A DNA stretch of 45,229 nucleotides. Source: Clostridiales bacterium (lineage in GTDB: Bacteria > Bacillota > Clostridia > Oscillospirales > QAMX01). Within the stretch, counting starts at the first letter, position 1; the number at the start of each line of letters is the position of its first letter. The stretch is from assembly GCA_016303065.1 (NCBI GenBank), contig JAEDMJ010000014.1, positions 1 through 45,229 of the forward strand, read 5' to 3'. Shown piece after piece: positions 25,361 through 33,972 of the stretch. A model generated the notes under the pieces. It saw nothing but the letters and a program-made list of their open reading frames with translations. It searched no databases and had not been told where the DNA came from. A program made the position numbers and the translations under genes.

Positions 25361-26833
25361 TCAGAACACCAGCCCACAGACGCTCTCGGCCAATGCGGTC
25401 ATCCCGTCAGGGAAAATGCCGCAAAGCACACAGCCGACAGCCAAAATCGCCGCGGGAACAAGCATGAGCATTCCGGGTTTTTCCTTTACGGTCACGGAAA
25501 ACTCCTTCTTTCCCGGGAAAAACGCTTCGATAAACGGCGGAAAAAGATATCCCGCGGTCAAAAGCGCGCTGACAAGAAGAATCACCGGCGCAAGCCAGTC
25601 GAAAACCCTGATCCCGGAGGCAAGCGCCCCGGAGGCAAGATACCACTTGCTCAAAAATGCCGATGCGGGAGGAATGCCCACAAGCGCCGCGGCAAAAATC
25701 ACCAGACAGGCAAACAAACCGGGAAGCTTTTTCCCCGCGCCCCTGAGTTCGTCGACCCGCGTCACGCCCGTGGAGAAGATCACTCCTCCGGCAAAGAGGA
25801 AAAGCCCGTTTTTGATGCAGGCGTGAGCGGCGACATGCATTATCGCACCGGTAAAGCACTCCGGCGTCAAAAACGCAAGCCCCAGCAGGATATAGCTTAT
25901 CTGGCTTACGGTTGACCAGGCCAGACGCTTTTTGAGCAATTTTTCGCGCCAGGCAAGCATCGAGCCCATGAACACCGTCACGCAGGCAAGGATCAGCCAA
26001 ACCGTCTGAACCCATGTTCCGCGGACGAAATCCGCTCCGAAGAGATAGAAAACGGACCTTATAACGGCGAGAACGCCGAGCTTTGTGATCGTTCCGGAAA
26101 GAGCCGCGCTCGCCGGAGCCGGAGCCGCCGGGTGCGCCGTCGGAAGCCATCCGTGCAGCGGGAAGAGGCCGCATTTCGCACCGAAGCCCAGTATCATGCA
26201 TCCCTCCGCAGCAAGCAGAAGCTGACGGTTGTCTTCAAGGGTTTTGGCAGAGAACACGCCTCCGCCGGCAAAGTCTGCTCCTCCGCCGAAGCTCACTGCA
26301 ACGGCAATTCCGAACAGCGCCAGAAAAGCGCCCGCAACGGAATAGAACAGGTATTTTTTTCCCGCACTCACGGCTTCTTCCGTTCCGTCATGCATAACCA
26401 ACGGGAACGACGAGAGCGTCACCATCTCATAGAAGAGATAGAGCGTGATTATGTTTCCGGAAAAATCCGCGCCCAGGAGCATTCCCAGGCAAATCATCCA
26501 AAAGCTGTAAAAGCGCCCCAGATGCCGCGAATTTTTCATATACCGGAAAGAAAACACCGCCGCCAAAAGCATCAGCACGCTTTCAAGTATCGCAAAAAAT
26601 CCGGATATTCCGTCAGCCGAAAGAACCAGCGCCACGTTCGGGGCGATCCGTCCCAGAGTCAGGCTTCCGCCGGCCGCGTATGCCGCCGCCGCCGCGCCTG
26701 CGGTCAGAACCAGGGACGCCGCGGTGAACAGGTTCAAAAGGCGCACGTTCTTTTCCATTTTAAATATTGCCGCCGCACAGCCGCAAAGAACCGGCAGAAC
26801 TATCGGAAGCAAAAGAACAAGTTCGCTTTTCAT
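25361..26833 (-). CDS. Proton-conducting antiporter subunit, NuoN/MrpD-like
   Basis: A 490-residue polytopic protein of the same superfamily as its neighbours. It keeps LYLFYEMVTLSSFPLVMH (helix 5 glutamate) and GAKCGLFPLHGWLPTAHP (helix 7 lysine), plus the AAPAPASAALSG helix. It is most similar by eye to the 671-residue subunit in that segment (APAPASAxLSG). Thirty-three bases separate it from the MrpD gene upstream, and one base from the next gene. Confidence 0.87.
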   Translation of the reverse strand: MKSELVLLLPIVLPVLCGCAAAIFKMEKNVRLLNLFTAASLVLTAGAAAAAYAAGGSLTLGRIAPNVALVLSADGISGFFAILESVLMLLAAVFSFRYMKNSRHLGRFYSFWMICLGMLLGADFSGNIITLYLFYEMVTLSSFPLVMHDGTEEAVSAGKKYLFYSVAGAFLALFGIAVAVSFGGGADFAGGGVFSAKTLEDNRQLLLAAEGCMILGFGAKCGLFPLHGWLPTAHPAAPAPASAALSGTITKLGVLAVIRSVFYLFGADFVRGTWVQTVWLILACVTVFMGSMLAWREKLLKKRLAWSTVSQISYILLGLAFLTPECFTGAIMHVAAHACIKNGLFLFAGGVIFSTGVTRVDELRGAGKKLPGLFACLVIFAAALVGIPPASAFLSKWYLASGALASGIRVFDWLAPVILLVSALLTAGYLFPPFIEAFFPGKKEFSVTVKEKPGMLMLVPAAILAVGCVLCGIFPDGMTALAESVCGLVF

Positions 26834-26866
26834 ATTTTCTTCCTTCTTTCAGCTTTTCTCCGCGTC

Positions 26867-28357
26867 TCAGGAGAACATCCGCAGGCCAAGCTCCAGCGCA
26901 TCCGTCACGGGCTGGGACACAAGCCCCAGGAAAAGGTTCAGACCGATCAGGCATATCACAGAGCAGGCAAAAGTCACCCGATGCTTCCTTTCGGGTCTGT
27001 CGCGCCTGTCCGAAGGACGGTATATGCGAAGTACCGTACGCATGAAATACATCGCGTTCAGAATAACGCTTATGGCAAGGACGATGAGCGTCGGGAGAAC
27101 TCTCTTGGGGTTTCCCAGAGACGCCGTGGCTATAAGCAGTTTTGAGATAAAGCCGCTGAAAAGGGGCAGGCCGACCATCGAAAGCGCTCCGACGGTAAAC
27201 CCGATGCCCGCAAGAGGATCCCTCTTCCCCGAGCCCTGAAGATCGGCAAAGAGCTTGCTCCCACCCGAAACGTCCGAAAGCGCTCCGAGGGTTGTAAAAA
27301 GCAGGGGCTTCGTCACCGCGTGGCAGAAAATGTGGAAGATCGCCGCCACAAAACCCGCCTCGCTTCCAAGTCCGATGCCGACAAACACATATCCGATTTG
27401 CGTCGCCGAGGAGTAAGCGGCCATTTTCCGGCTGTCCCCCTGGGCTATCGCGCGGACAGAACCGAAAACGATGGCGGCAAGGCCGAAGATGAACAGCACG
27501 TCCAAAACGCGGCTCGACTTTATAACGTCAAATCCGACAACGCGCCAGAAAATTTTTATCAGCAGGAAAATATAGCCCTTTGACACAAGCCCCGAAAGAA
27601 TCGAGCTGGAAGCCGGCGTGGCGTAGCCGTAGGTGTCGGGCATCCAGGTGTGAAACGGAAAAAGTCCGCACTTGATCGAAAGACCGACGGCAATAAGCCC
27701 GATCGTCGTTGTAAGCGGCACTGCGGCGGATTCACTCTCCACAAGCGCGGCAATGGACGCCTGCATATTGCTCATAAGAAGGTGTCCGGTCAGATCGTAA
27801 AGCAGGGTTATGCCGATGAGCGTCAGGCCGCTCCCGATGAGACTCAGCACCATGTACCGGGTGGCGGCAATGGTCGTGCGCCCGATCTCGCGTATCATCA
27901 GCAATCCGCAGGAAGCGATCGTGCTTATCTCGATAAAGACATATCCCGTAAACATATCGTTTGTGTACACCAAAGCAAGCAGCGCGCCGAGTATGAGATC
28001 GGCCATGGTGTAATAGAGATTTATCTTTCCCTTTGCAATATCGGCAAAAATATGGCGCTCTCCCCCCATAAGGGACAGAAGCATGACCAGGGAAAACACC
28101 GTCGCAACCGCGGCTTCAAGCACGCCGCCGCGAAGCTCGTTTCCCCACGGAGCCGGGAAATGCCCCACCATATATACAAAGCTCTCGCCGGTTTTCAGAA
28201 CATGGCCCAAAAGTATCGCCGACATAACCGTGCACGCCGCCGACACGCAGTAGGAAAGCCATTTTGCCGCTTTTCCCCCGATGACCGCGCTGATTATTGC
28301 GGAGAGCATTGAAAGCATTATGCAGAAAAAAGGAAAGTTTTCACAGAAGGGATGCAA
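26867..28357 (-). CDS. mrpD: Na+/H+ antiporter subunit MrpD (MnhD)
   Basis: A 496-residue polytopic antiporter subunit placed directly after mrpC as in Mrp operons. Helix 5 has the glutamate in YVFIEISTIASCG, and helix 7 has the lysine in SIKCGLFPFHTWMPDTYGYATPASSSILSG, the MrpD-type variant of the motif. A TTG at 28357 with AGGAGG ten bases upstream is the likely start; an ATG inside the first helix (near 28318) is the alternative. The two-base gap to mrpC implies coupling. Confidence 0.88.
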   Translation of the reverse strand: MHPFCENFPFFCIMLSMLSAIISAVIGGKAAKWLSYCVSAACTVMSAILLGHVLKTGESFVYMVGHFPAPWGNELRGGVLEAAVATVFSLVMLLSLMGGERHIFADIAKGKINLYYTMADLILGALLALVYTNDMFTGYVFIEISTIASCGLLMIREIGRTTIAATRYMVLSLIGSGLTLIGITLLYDLTGHLLMSNMQASIAALVESESAAVPLTTTIGLIAVGLSIKCGLFPFHTWMPDTYGYATPASSSILSGLVSKGYIFLLIKIFWRVVGFDVIKSSRVLDVLFIFGLAAIVFGSVRAIAQGDSRKMAAYSSATQIGYVFVGIGLGSEAGFVAAIFHIFCHAVTKPLLFTTLGALSDVSGGSKLFADLQGSGKRDPLAGIGFTVGALSMVGLPLFSGFISKLLIATASLGNPKRVLPTLIVLAISVILNAMYFMRTVLRIYRPSDRRDRPERKHRVTFACSVICLIGLNLFLGLVSQPVTDALELGLRMFS

Positions 28358-28359
28358 GC

Positions 28360-28737
28360 TTATCTTTCCTCCTTCTGGGCAAACATGTAGATCTCGTCAA
28401 GGTCAAGGGTCCGGTACCTGCGGTAAAGGCGCACCGTCAGAGCAAGCATCATCGCGGTGACGGAGACGGAAACAACAATTCCCGTCAGAACCAAACCGCT
28501 GGGGATCGGATTTATGTAGGCTTCCATGTCCGTCACTCCGTCGGTCAGGATCGGAGCAAGGCGTCCGTCGATGTATCCCATGGACGCAAGGAAGAAATAC
28601 ACCGCCGTGTCCATGATGTTGAGCCCGATGATCTTTTTGACAAGGTTGCGGTGGAGAAGAAGCGTCGTAAAGCCGATGCCGAAAAGGACCATCGCAACGA
28701 CCTCTTCAATGTTGGCAAAAAAATTTCCTCCGAACAT
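28360..28737 (-). CDS. mrpC: Na+/H+ antiporter subunit MrpC (NuoK-like)
   Basis: A 125-residue protein with three membrane helices. KKIIGLNIMDTAVYFFLASMG and the proline-rich loop before LVLTGIVVSVSVTAMMLALTVRLYRRY match MrpC/MnhC, the homologue of complex I NuoK. The ATG overlaps the TAA of the previous gene (TAAATG). It takes its usual place between MrpB and MrpD. Confidence 0.92.
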   Translation of the reverse strand: MFGGNFFANIEEVVAMVLFGIGFTTLLLHRNLVKKIIGLNIMDTAVYFFLASMGYIDGRLAPILTDGVTDMEAYINPIPSGLVLTGIVVSVSVTAMMLALTVRLYRRYRTLDLDEIYMFAQKEER

Positions 28738-29667
28738 TTAAAACCCACCCTTTCTGAACATGACATAAAAGGCGTATATCGTACACGCGACAACTGCGCC
28801 AACGCAGATATTGAGCGGAAGAATAAGTCCCGAGCTTAGGATGTTTCCCGGAATTCCCAGGGGGATCCCGCTTTCAAGACCGTTTGCCCCCGTAAAGAAT
28901 GAATAGCTCTTTGCAAGACAGTAAAAGCAAAGGGCGGTCGTCGTGACGGCTTTGTAGGTCTTCGCGGTAAAGAAACGCTCCGTTTTTTCAAAGCCGAACG
29001 CCAAAAGGTACAGCACAAGCCCGGTTCCGAGCACGGCTCCGCCGGAAAATCCTCCGCCCGGGGAAAGATGGCCGTTCAGAACAATGTATATTCCGAAGAT
29101 GAACATGAACGGAATGGCGACCCGCGCGGTGTATTTGAGGATCTCGTCGTTCTTCGGTTCAAAATACCGGTCGTCCTCCTGGAGCTGGACCGCGTTCGGA
29201 TGATCGTCGTCCCGCTCCGCCCTGAGAAGAATGAAAACGCAGGCCGCCGCGGTAAACAGCACGCACGACTCGCCGAAGGTGTCAAACGCGCGGTAGTCAA
29301 GTATCATTCCCGCGACAAAGTTCACCGCGCCCGTTTCCTCAACGCCTTTTTCGATGTATCTCTCCATCACCTCGTTCACAGCCGCGTTTTCCGCCGAACC
29401 GATGCGCGGAAGAAACGAAACGGTGATTATCATGAAAGTGATTATTGCGATGCAGAAGAGCACCGCAAAGACACTGTACAATCTTCTGATTTTTTTTGAA
29501 CCGAGCACCGAACGGTAGGCTTCCGGGTCCTTCATCGGAGTATTTTTGCGGGAAACGTATATTTCATCCTTTTCGGTGCGGTGGACGTTTTCCGAGGTAA
29601 ACTCGTCAAGATAGATGTCCTCCGCGGAAAACCAGCGCTTAATCCCGCTTTTTATCTTTCGGCTCAT
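28738..29667 (-). CDS. Fused MbhE-MrpB antiporter subunit
   Basis: A 309-residue protein. After a hydrophilic N-terminal tail of about 60 residues comes a segment like MbhE, also the last part of MrpA: ENAAVNEVMERY, then TGAVNFVAGMILDYRAFDTFGES. The second half is MrpB/MbhF: FIFGIYIVLNGHLSPGGGFSGGAV and further helices. In typical clusters these are two genes or parts of MrpA and MrpB. The ATG lies 29 bases inside the upstream gene with GGAGG before it. The charged N-terminal tail is unusual and might contact another subunit. Confidence 0.87.
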   Translation of the reverse strand: MSRKIKSGIKRWFSAEDIYLDEFTSENVHRTEKDEIYVSRKNTPMKDPEAYRSVLGSKKIRRLYSVFAVLFCIAIITFMIITVSFLPRIGSAENAAVNEVMERYIEKGVEETGAVNFVAGMILDYRAFDTFGESCVLFTAAACVFILLRAERDDDHPNAVQLQEDDRYFEPKNDEILKYTARVAIPFMFIFGIYIVLNGHLSPGGGFSGGAVLGTGLVLYLLAFGFEKTERFFTAKTYKAVTTTALCFYCLAKSYSFFTGANGLESGIPLGIPGNILSSGLILPLNICVGAVVACTIYAFYVMFRKGGF

Positions 29668-29917
29668 CTTCGATATCGCCTCCGTTCAGCAGTTTGATCT
29701 TCTTGAGCGTGACGAAGAAAAGAACGCTCGTGACTCCCGCGCCGACAGCGGCCTCGGTTATGGCAAGATCCGGCGACCGGAGAAGTATCCATATGACCGA
29801 CATGACAAGGCTGTAGCTCATGAAAATGATTATCGAAGTGAGCAGCCGCTTTGACACGCACGCCGCAACAGCGCATATGACAAGGAACGCCATAAGTATA
29901 TATTCAAATATCCGCAC
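29639..29917 (-). CDS. MbhD-like subunit (DUF4040)
   Basis: A 92-residue, three-helix protein. SPDLAITEAAVGAGVTSVLFF is the signature of MbhD and the matching part of MrpA, the NuoJ-like element of these transporters. Translation starts at GTG 29917, with AAGGAGG 12 bases upstream. The hydrophilic tail after residue 75 overlaps the start of the MbhE-MrpB gene. Confidence 0.88.
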   Translation of the reverse strand: MRIFEYILMAFLVICAVAACVSKRLLTSIIIFMSYSLVMSVIWILLRSPDLAITEAAVGAGVTSVLFFVTLKKIKLLNGGDIEDEPKDKKRD

Positions 29918-29920
29918 GGA

Positions 29921-30244
29921 TCAGTCGCGCCTCCTTTTATATCCTTCGTCTTTCTTTCCGACCACAGCTTCAAGCCTTGCGATAAGGTGGGACGAGACCG
30001 GACTTGCCATCCAAAGAAAGATTATGACGCATAAAAGCTTCAGTGAAGTTGCCGTAAAACCCGATATGACGATAAGCCCCGAAAGAACCAGGGATATTCC
30101 CAAAGTGTCGTCCATCGCCGCAGAGTGCATCCGGTTTAAGGACCGGTCCAGCCGGAAAACGCCGAAGACCGATATCGACGCAACGACAAGGCCAAGCCCT
30201 ATCAGCGCGGCGGCGGCACCAAAACGAATCCATTCACCGATCAT
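29921..30244 (-). CDS. mrpG: Na+/H+ antiporter subunit MrpG
   Basis: A 107-residue protein with three helices. GVFRLDRSLNRMHSAAMDDTLGISLVLSG corresponds to the MrpG/PhaG signature (RLPDxxxRxHAxxxxxTLG). Two bases separate it from mrpF. MrpE, F and G form a small membrane domain whose role is assembly and possibly sodium passage. Confidence 0.93.
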   Translation of the reverse strand: MIGEWIRFGAAAALIGLGLVVASISVFGVFRLDRSLNRMHSAAMDDTLGISLVLSGLIVISGFTATSLKLLCVIIFLWMASPVSSHLIARLEAVVGKKDEGYKRRRD

Positions 30245-30246
30245 GT

Positions 30247-30600
30247 TCAGCGTTTCCCCTCTTCCGCATTTTTTTCATCCGGAGCAAACTCGTCGCTGTT
30301 TTCTCCGGGCTTTTCTCCGCGGCGCTCCCTCCATATGCCGAGATAGAGCTTCGTAAGAACGACGACCGCAATAAACCCCAGCATCGCATATACGATGCAG
30401 ATGTCCGCGATATAGTTTTCTCCGATCATGACGGCAAGCACGCCGAGCATGATGACGACGATCGTCGTTATCATGTTTACCATGACGATGCGGTCTGCGA
30501 CCTTCGGTCCGATTATGAGCCGCACAAGGCACACGACAGCCAGCACGCCCAAAACCCCAAGCGCCGCCGTCAGCAAAATCTCATATGCAGTGTCCGTCAT
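30247..30600 (-). CDS. mrpF: Na+/H+ antiporter subunit MrpF
   Basis: A 117-residue protein with three helices in the first 85 residues and the family motif VRLIIGPKVADRIV. The remaining 30 residues are a highly charged tail (RRGEKPGENSDEFAPDEKN) not usual in MrpF, which is about 90 residues in most species. The ATG follows the mrpE stop by one base. Confidence 0.92.
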   Translation of the reverse strand: MTDTAYEILLTAALGVLGVLAVVCLVRLIIGPKVADRIVMVNMITTIVVIMLGVLAVMIGENYIADICIVYAMLGFIAVVVLTKLYLGIWRERRGEKPGENSDEFAPDEKNAEEGKR

Positions 30601-30601
30601 G

Positions 30602-31060
30602 TCATTTCTCCAATCTGGAAAGCATCTTTACAAACACGCTCTCCCCAAGTCCTGTGGACATACTCTCGTCCAGGCAATGCACGGTAAACTCGCCGTTTTC
30701 AACGTTCAGCGTTATGGTTCCCGGCGTCAGCGTTATGGAGTTTGCAAGCACGATCTGCAGAAGACGGGTCTTAATGGGAGGAGAAAAAGTAACAACCACA
30801 GGGGACGGCCGCGCAGAGGGCTTCAATATAAAGCCGACCACGGCAAAGTTTGCTTTCAGTATTTCCCACAGCAGCACAAAGACATATCCAATGAAAAATA
30901 CAGCTTTTGCAGCATATTTCATCTCCTTTTTCGGACTGTATCCCAGAAACTTCACGGCAAAGAGATATACGGGAACGCACACCGCAGCGCCGATTATCAG
31001 GACCTCCGGAGTTATCCTGGCATTGAGCACGAGCCAGAGAGCAATAAGTACAATAAGCAT
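30602..31060 (-). CDS. mrpE: Na+/H+ antiporter subunit MrpE
   Basis: A 152-residue protein with two N-terminal helices and a cytosolic domain. FVLLWEILKANFAVVGFIL and LANSITLTPGTITLNVENGEFTVHCLD are the MrpE/MnhE signature. The ATG at 31060 was chosen because AAAGGA is eight bases upstream; the frame extends to 31111 into a hairpin. It is the first gene of the antiporter cluster. I see no convincing promoter between it and pckG, so it may depend on read-through. Confidence 0.92.
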   Translation of the reverse strand: MLIVLIALWLVLNARITPEVLIIGAAVCVPVYLFAVKFLGYSPKKEMKYAAKAVFFIGYVFVLLWEILKANFAVVGFILKPSARPSPVVVTFSPPIKTRLLQIVLANSITLTPGTITLNVENGEFTVHCLDESMSTGLGESVFVKMLSRLEK

Positions 31061-31083
31061 TCTGTCCGTCCTTTTCACGCACC

Positions 31084-31122
31084 GAACCGGAAGATCGCTC
31101 TTTCGCAGCAATCTTCCGGTTC
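31084..31122 (-). terminator. Hairpin upstream of mrpE, lacking a U tract
   Basis: GAACCGGAAGAT (31084-31095) pairs perfectly with ATCTTCCGGTTC (31111-31122) around a 15-base loop, 24 bases before the mrpE ATG. No T run follows on either strand, so it may be a leader or processing structure rather than a terminator. Confidence 0.45.
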
Positions 31123-31140
31123 AATGCCAGTTTAATCTTT

Positions 31141-31177
31141 CTCACGGCATGACGGACAAAACCCGTCATGCCGTGAG
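31141..31177 (-). terminator. Strong hairpin after pckG
   Basis: CTCACGGCATGACGG (31141-31155) pairs perfectly over 15 bp with CCGTCATGCCGTGAG (31163-31177), 25 bases past the pckG stop codon. It lacks a downstream U run, so it may stabilise the pckG mRNA 3' end while letting some transcription pass to mrpE. Confidence 0.55.
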
Positions 31178-31202
31178 CCAAGCGGTAAATCTTTAAGAAG
31201 CC

Positions 31203-32993
31203 TTACTTCTTGAGGTTGTTCTCAAGCTTGAGCAGCTCGAACGCCATCTCCGGGGGAAGCTCGTCGCCGAACTTCGCGTAGAGAGCCTTGATTCCCTCGA
31301 CGTCCTCGAGCCAGTACTCGGTGTTGATCTGAAGGATCTCACGGAGCGAGTTGATGTCAAACTTGGTGTCGCCTTCGATGGTGTAATCAAGGCCGGAGAG
31401 GTTGATATCCTCTGCCTTCGGAACATAGCCGATGGCGGTCTCTTCGGCGTCGATCTTGCCTTCGCAGCGCTTGAGGATCCACTCGAGAACACGGAAGTTG
31501 TCGCCAAATCCCGGCCACATGAACTTGCCGTTCTCGTTGAGACGGAACCAGTTGACGTTGAATATTTTCGGAGGATTGGTAAGCTTCTTGCCCATGTCGA
31601 GCCAGTGCTTCCAGTACCATGCCATGTTGTAGCCGCAGAACGGAAGCATTGCCATCGGGTCGCGGCGGACAACGCCGACTGCGCCGGAGGCGGCGGCAGT
31701 GGTCTCAGAAGCCATGATGGAGCCGACAAAGACGCCGTGCTGCCAGCTGCGGGACTGATAGACAAGCGGAGCGCACTTTGCGCGGCGGCCGCCGAAGATG
31801 ATTGCGGAAAGCGGAACGCCGGCAGGATCTTCCCACTTCGGGGAGATGCAGGGGCAGTTCTTCGCCGGAGCGGTGAAACGGGAGTTCGGGTGAGCGCCCT
31901 TGACGCCGGAGTCCGGATCCCAGGGGTTGCCCTTCCAGTCGTTGACGCCGTGAGGCGGATTCTTGTCGAGGCCTTCCCACCACACCGTGCCGTCCTTGTC
32001 GTTGTAGACGACGTTGGTGAAGATGGTTCCCTGACGGGTGGAGGCAAGGGCGTTGGGGTTGGACTTTGCGTTGGTTCCGGGGGCGACGCCGAAGAAGCCG
32101 GCCTCGGGGTTGACCGCGCTCAGGCCGCCGTCCTCGTTGATGCGGAGCCAGGCGATATCGTCGCCGACGGTGACGACCTTGTAGCCCTTCTCAAGGTACT
32201 CCTTGGGAGGAATGAGCATGGCCAGGTTGGTCTTGCCGCAGGCAGACGGGAATGCGGCGGCGACATACTTGGTCTCGCCTTCGGGTGTCTCAATGCCGAG
32301 GATGAGCATATGCTCGGCCATCCAGCCTTCCTTCCAGCCCTGGTAGGAAGCGATGCGAAGGGCAAAGCACTTCTTGCCGAGAAGGACGTTTCCGCCGTAG
32401 CCGGAGTTGCAGCTCCAGATGGTGTTGTCCTGGGGGAACTGGAGGATATATCTCTTCTCTTCGTCCAGATCGCACTTGCTGTGGAGACCGTGGACAAAGT
32501 CTTCGTTGTCGCCGAGCATATCGAGTACGGCGTTGCCGACGCGAGTCATAATCATCATGTTGAGAACGACGTAAATGGAGTCCGTCAGCTCGATGCCGAC
32601 TTTGGCAAAGGGAGAGCCGATCGCGCCCATGGAGTAGGGGATGACGTACATGGTGCGGCCCTTCATGCTGCCCTTGAATATCTCGGCAGCCATGGCGTAA
32701 GCTTCGCTGGGCTCCATCCAGTTGTTGGTGGGACCGGCCTCAAGCTTGGTGGGGGCACAGATAAAGGTACGACCCTCGACGCGCGCAACGTCGTTCACCG
32801 CGGTACGGTGATAGTAGCAATCGGGAAGCTTCTCCTGATTGAGTTTGATGATTTCGCCGGTGGCACAAGCCTCAGCGCGAAGGCTTTCTTTCTGTTCGTC
32901 AGAACCGTCGATCCAGACAATCTTATCCGGGGTGGTCATTGCGACCATCTCGTCGATCCACTTTAAGACGGCCTTATTGGTGGTGTTGGCCAT
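31203..32993 (-). CDS. pckG: Phosphoenolpyruvate carboxykinase (GTP)
   Basis: A 596-residue enzyme interconverting oxaloacetate plus GTP and phosphoenolpyruvate, CO2 and GDP. The nucleotide loop FPSACGKTN with the reactive C252 is the GTP-type form and distinguishes it from ATP-type PckA. Substrate-binding segments PTNNWMEP, YVIPYSMGAIGSPFAK and FGGRRAKCAPLVYQS are present. The length matches the family. In fermenting gut Clostridia it often runs towards oxaloacetate, fixing CO2. A strong promoter and AAAGGAG precede it, and its codon choice is very regular, which suggests high expression. Confidence 0.96.
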   Translation of the reverse strand: MANTTNKAVLKWIDEMVAMTTPDKIVWIDGSDEQKESLRAEACATGEIIKLNQEKLPDCYYHRTAVNDVARVEGRTFICAPTKLEAGPTNNWMEPSEAYAMAAEIFKGSMKGRTMYVIPYSMGAIGSPFAKVGIELTDSIYVVLNMMIMTRVGNAVLDMLGDNEDFVHGLHSKCDLDEEKRYILQFPQDNTIWSCNSGYGGNVLLGKKCFALRIASYQGWKEGWMAEHMLILGIETPEGETKYVAAAFPSACGKTNLAMLIPPKEYLEKGYKVVTVGDDIAWLRINEDGGLSAVNPEAGFFGVAPGTNAKSNPNALASTRQGTIFTNVVYNDKDGTVWWEGLDKNPPHGVNDWKGNPWDPDSGVKGAHPNSRFTAPAKNCPCISPKWEDPAGVPLSAIIFGGRRAKCAPLVYQSRSWQHGVFVGSIMASETTAAASGAVGVVRRDPMAMLPFCGYNMAWYWKHWLDMGKKLTNPPKIFNVNWFRLNENGKFMWPGFGDNFRVLEWILKRCEGKIDAEETAIGYVPKAEDINLSGLDYTIEGDTKFDINSLREILQINTEYWLEDVEGIKALYAKFGDELPPEMAFELLKLENNLKK

Positions 32994-33051
32994 ATTGTTC
33001 TCCTTTCAAATATATCACGCTATGATACATTACGCCTCATGTAACAGCAGT

Positions 33052-33080
33052 ATTATAACCCGAAAACCGAAATCTTTCAA
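33052..33080 (-). promoter_or_regulatory. Promoter of pckG
   Basis: Minus-strand TTGAAA (33075-33080), 17 bases, TATAAT (33052-33057), leaving a leader of about 50 bases before the ATG. Confidence 0.8.
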
Positions 33081-33109
33081 TTACCGAATTGTAAATAGTT
33101 TCCCCGCCC

Positions 33110-33970
33110 TTATCTGTCTTTTTGTATCCTTTGCACCATCAAAGTCGAAATCGAGGAAATTTCTTCAACGGAAAGGCTTTCTCCGCGTCTTTTCGGGTCG
33201 ATTCCGGCCGAGATCAGCAGCAACTCCGCTTTTTCCGGAGTAAGCCCAGGAAGCAGCGAGAGCGTGTTTTTCACGTTTTTCCGCCTTTGTCCAAAGATGG
33301 CTTTTGCGGTCTTTTCAAAGACCTCAGTCTCTTCACGGCTTTTTTCCGGAAGCAGCTCCAGGCGCAGAACCGTCGAGTCCACCTTCGGCTGCGGATAAAA
33401 ACAGCCCTTTGACACCGAAAAAAGTTTCTTCACCCCGGCGCGGCTTCTGACAAGCGCGCTGAAAAGACACCAGTCCTCTCCGCCCGGATCGCAGAGAAGC
33501 TTTTTCGCCGCTTCTTTCTGAATCATGACGGTGACGCTTTCAAAAAGCCCGCTCCCGACAAGCCTCAGTATCGCCGGAGTCGTCACGCAGTACGGAAGGT
33601 TTGAGACGGCGCAGAGCTTTTCTCCGCTTCCGAATTTTTCGGACACCAGCGCGGAAAGATCCGTCTTCAAAACGTCCCCCCATACGACGGAGGCGTTTTG
33701 AAACGGAGAAAGCGTCTCGTCAAGTATCGGCAGAAGACTTCTGTCCAGTTCCAAAGCACAGAGCTTCTTTGCCCGCGCGGCAAGACAGACCGTCAGAGAG
33801 CCGATCCCGGGACCGATCTCCAAAACACATTTTCCCTCAACGCCTGCGCCTTCCGCAATTGCCTCCGGAATTCGGGAATCGACAAGAAAATTCTGTCCCA
33901 GATCCCTGGAAAAAGAAAACCCGTATTTCTGCGACAAATGCCTTATGGTCTGAACGCTTGCAAGCTCCAA
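33110..33970 (-). CDS. rsmA: 16S rRNA dimethyladenosine transferase RsmA (KsgA)
   Basis: A 286-residue methyltransferase that dimethylates two adjacent adenosines near the 3' end of 16S rRNA. Visible motifs are DLGQNFLVD, the SAM site VLEIGPGIGSLT and the catalytic NLPY in SNLPYCVTTP, followed by FYPQPKVDSTVL. A TTG at 33970 is the likely start because AGGGAG lies nine bases upstream, overlapping the end of the GNAT gene. It is the last gene of the parA-parB-serS-GNAT-rsmA run. Confidence 0.94.
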   Translation of the reverse strand: MELASVQTIRHLSQKYGFSFSRDLGQNFLVDSRIPEAIAEGAGVEGKCVLEIGPGIGSLTVCLAARAKKLCALELDRSLLPILDETLSPFQNASVVWGDVLKTDLSALVSEKFGSGEKLCAVSNLPYCVTTPAILRLVGSGLFESVTVMIQKEAAKKLLCDPGGEDWCLFSALVRSRAGVKKLFSVSKGCFYPQPKVDSTVLRLELLPEKSREETEVFEKTAKAIFGQRRKNVKNTLSLLPGLTPEKAELLLISAGIDPKRRGESLSVEEISSISTLMVQRIQKDR

Positions 33971-33972
33971 AT

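Noticed and set aside
31605..32966. A 453-codon plus-strand frame
   Set aside because: Antisense shadow of pckG, made possible by its very regular codon use.
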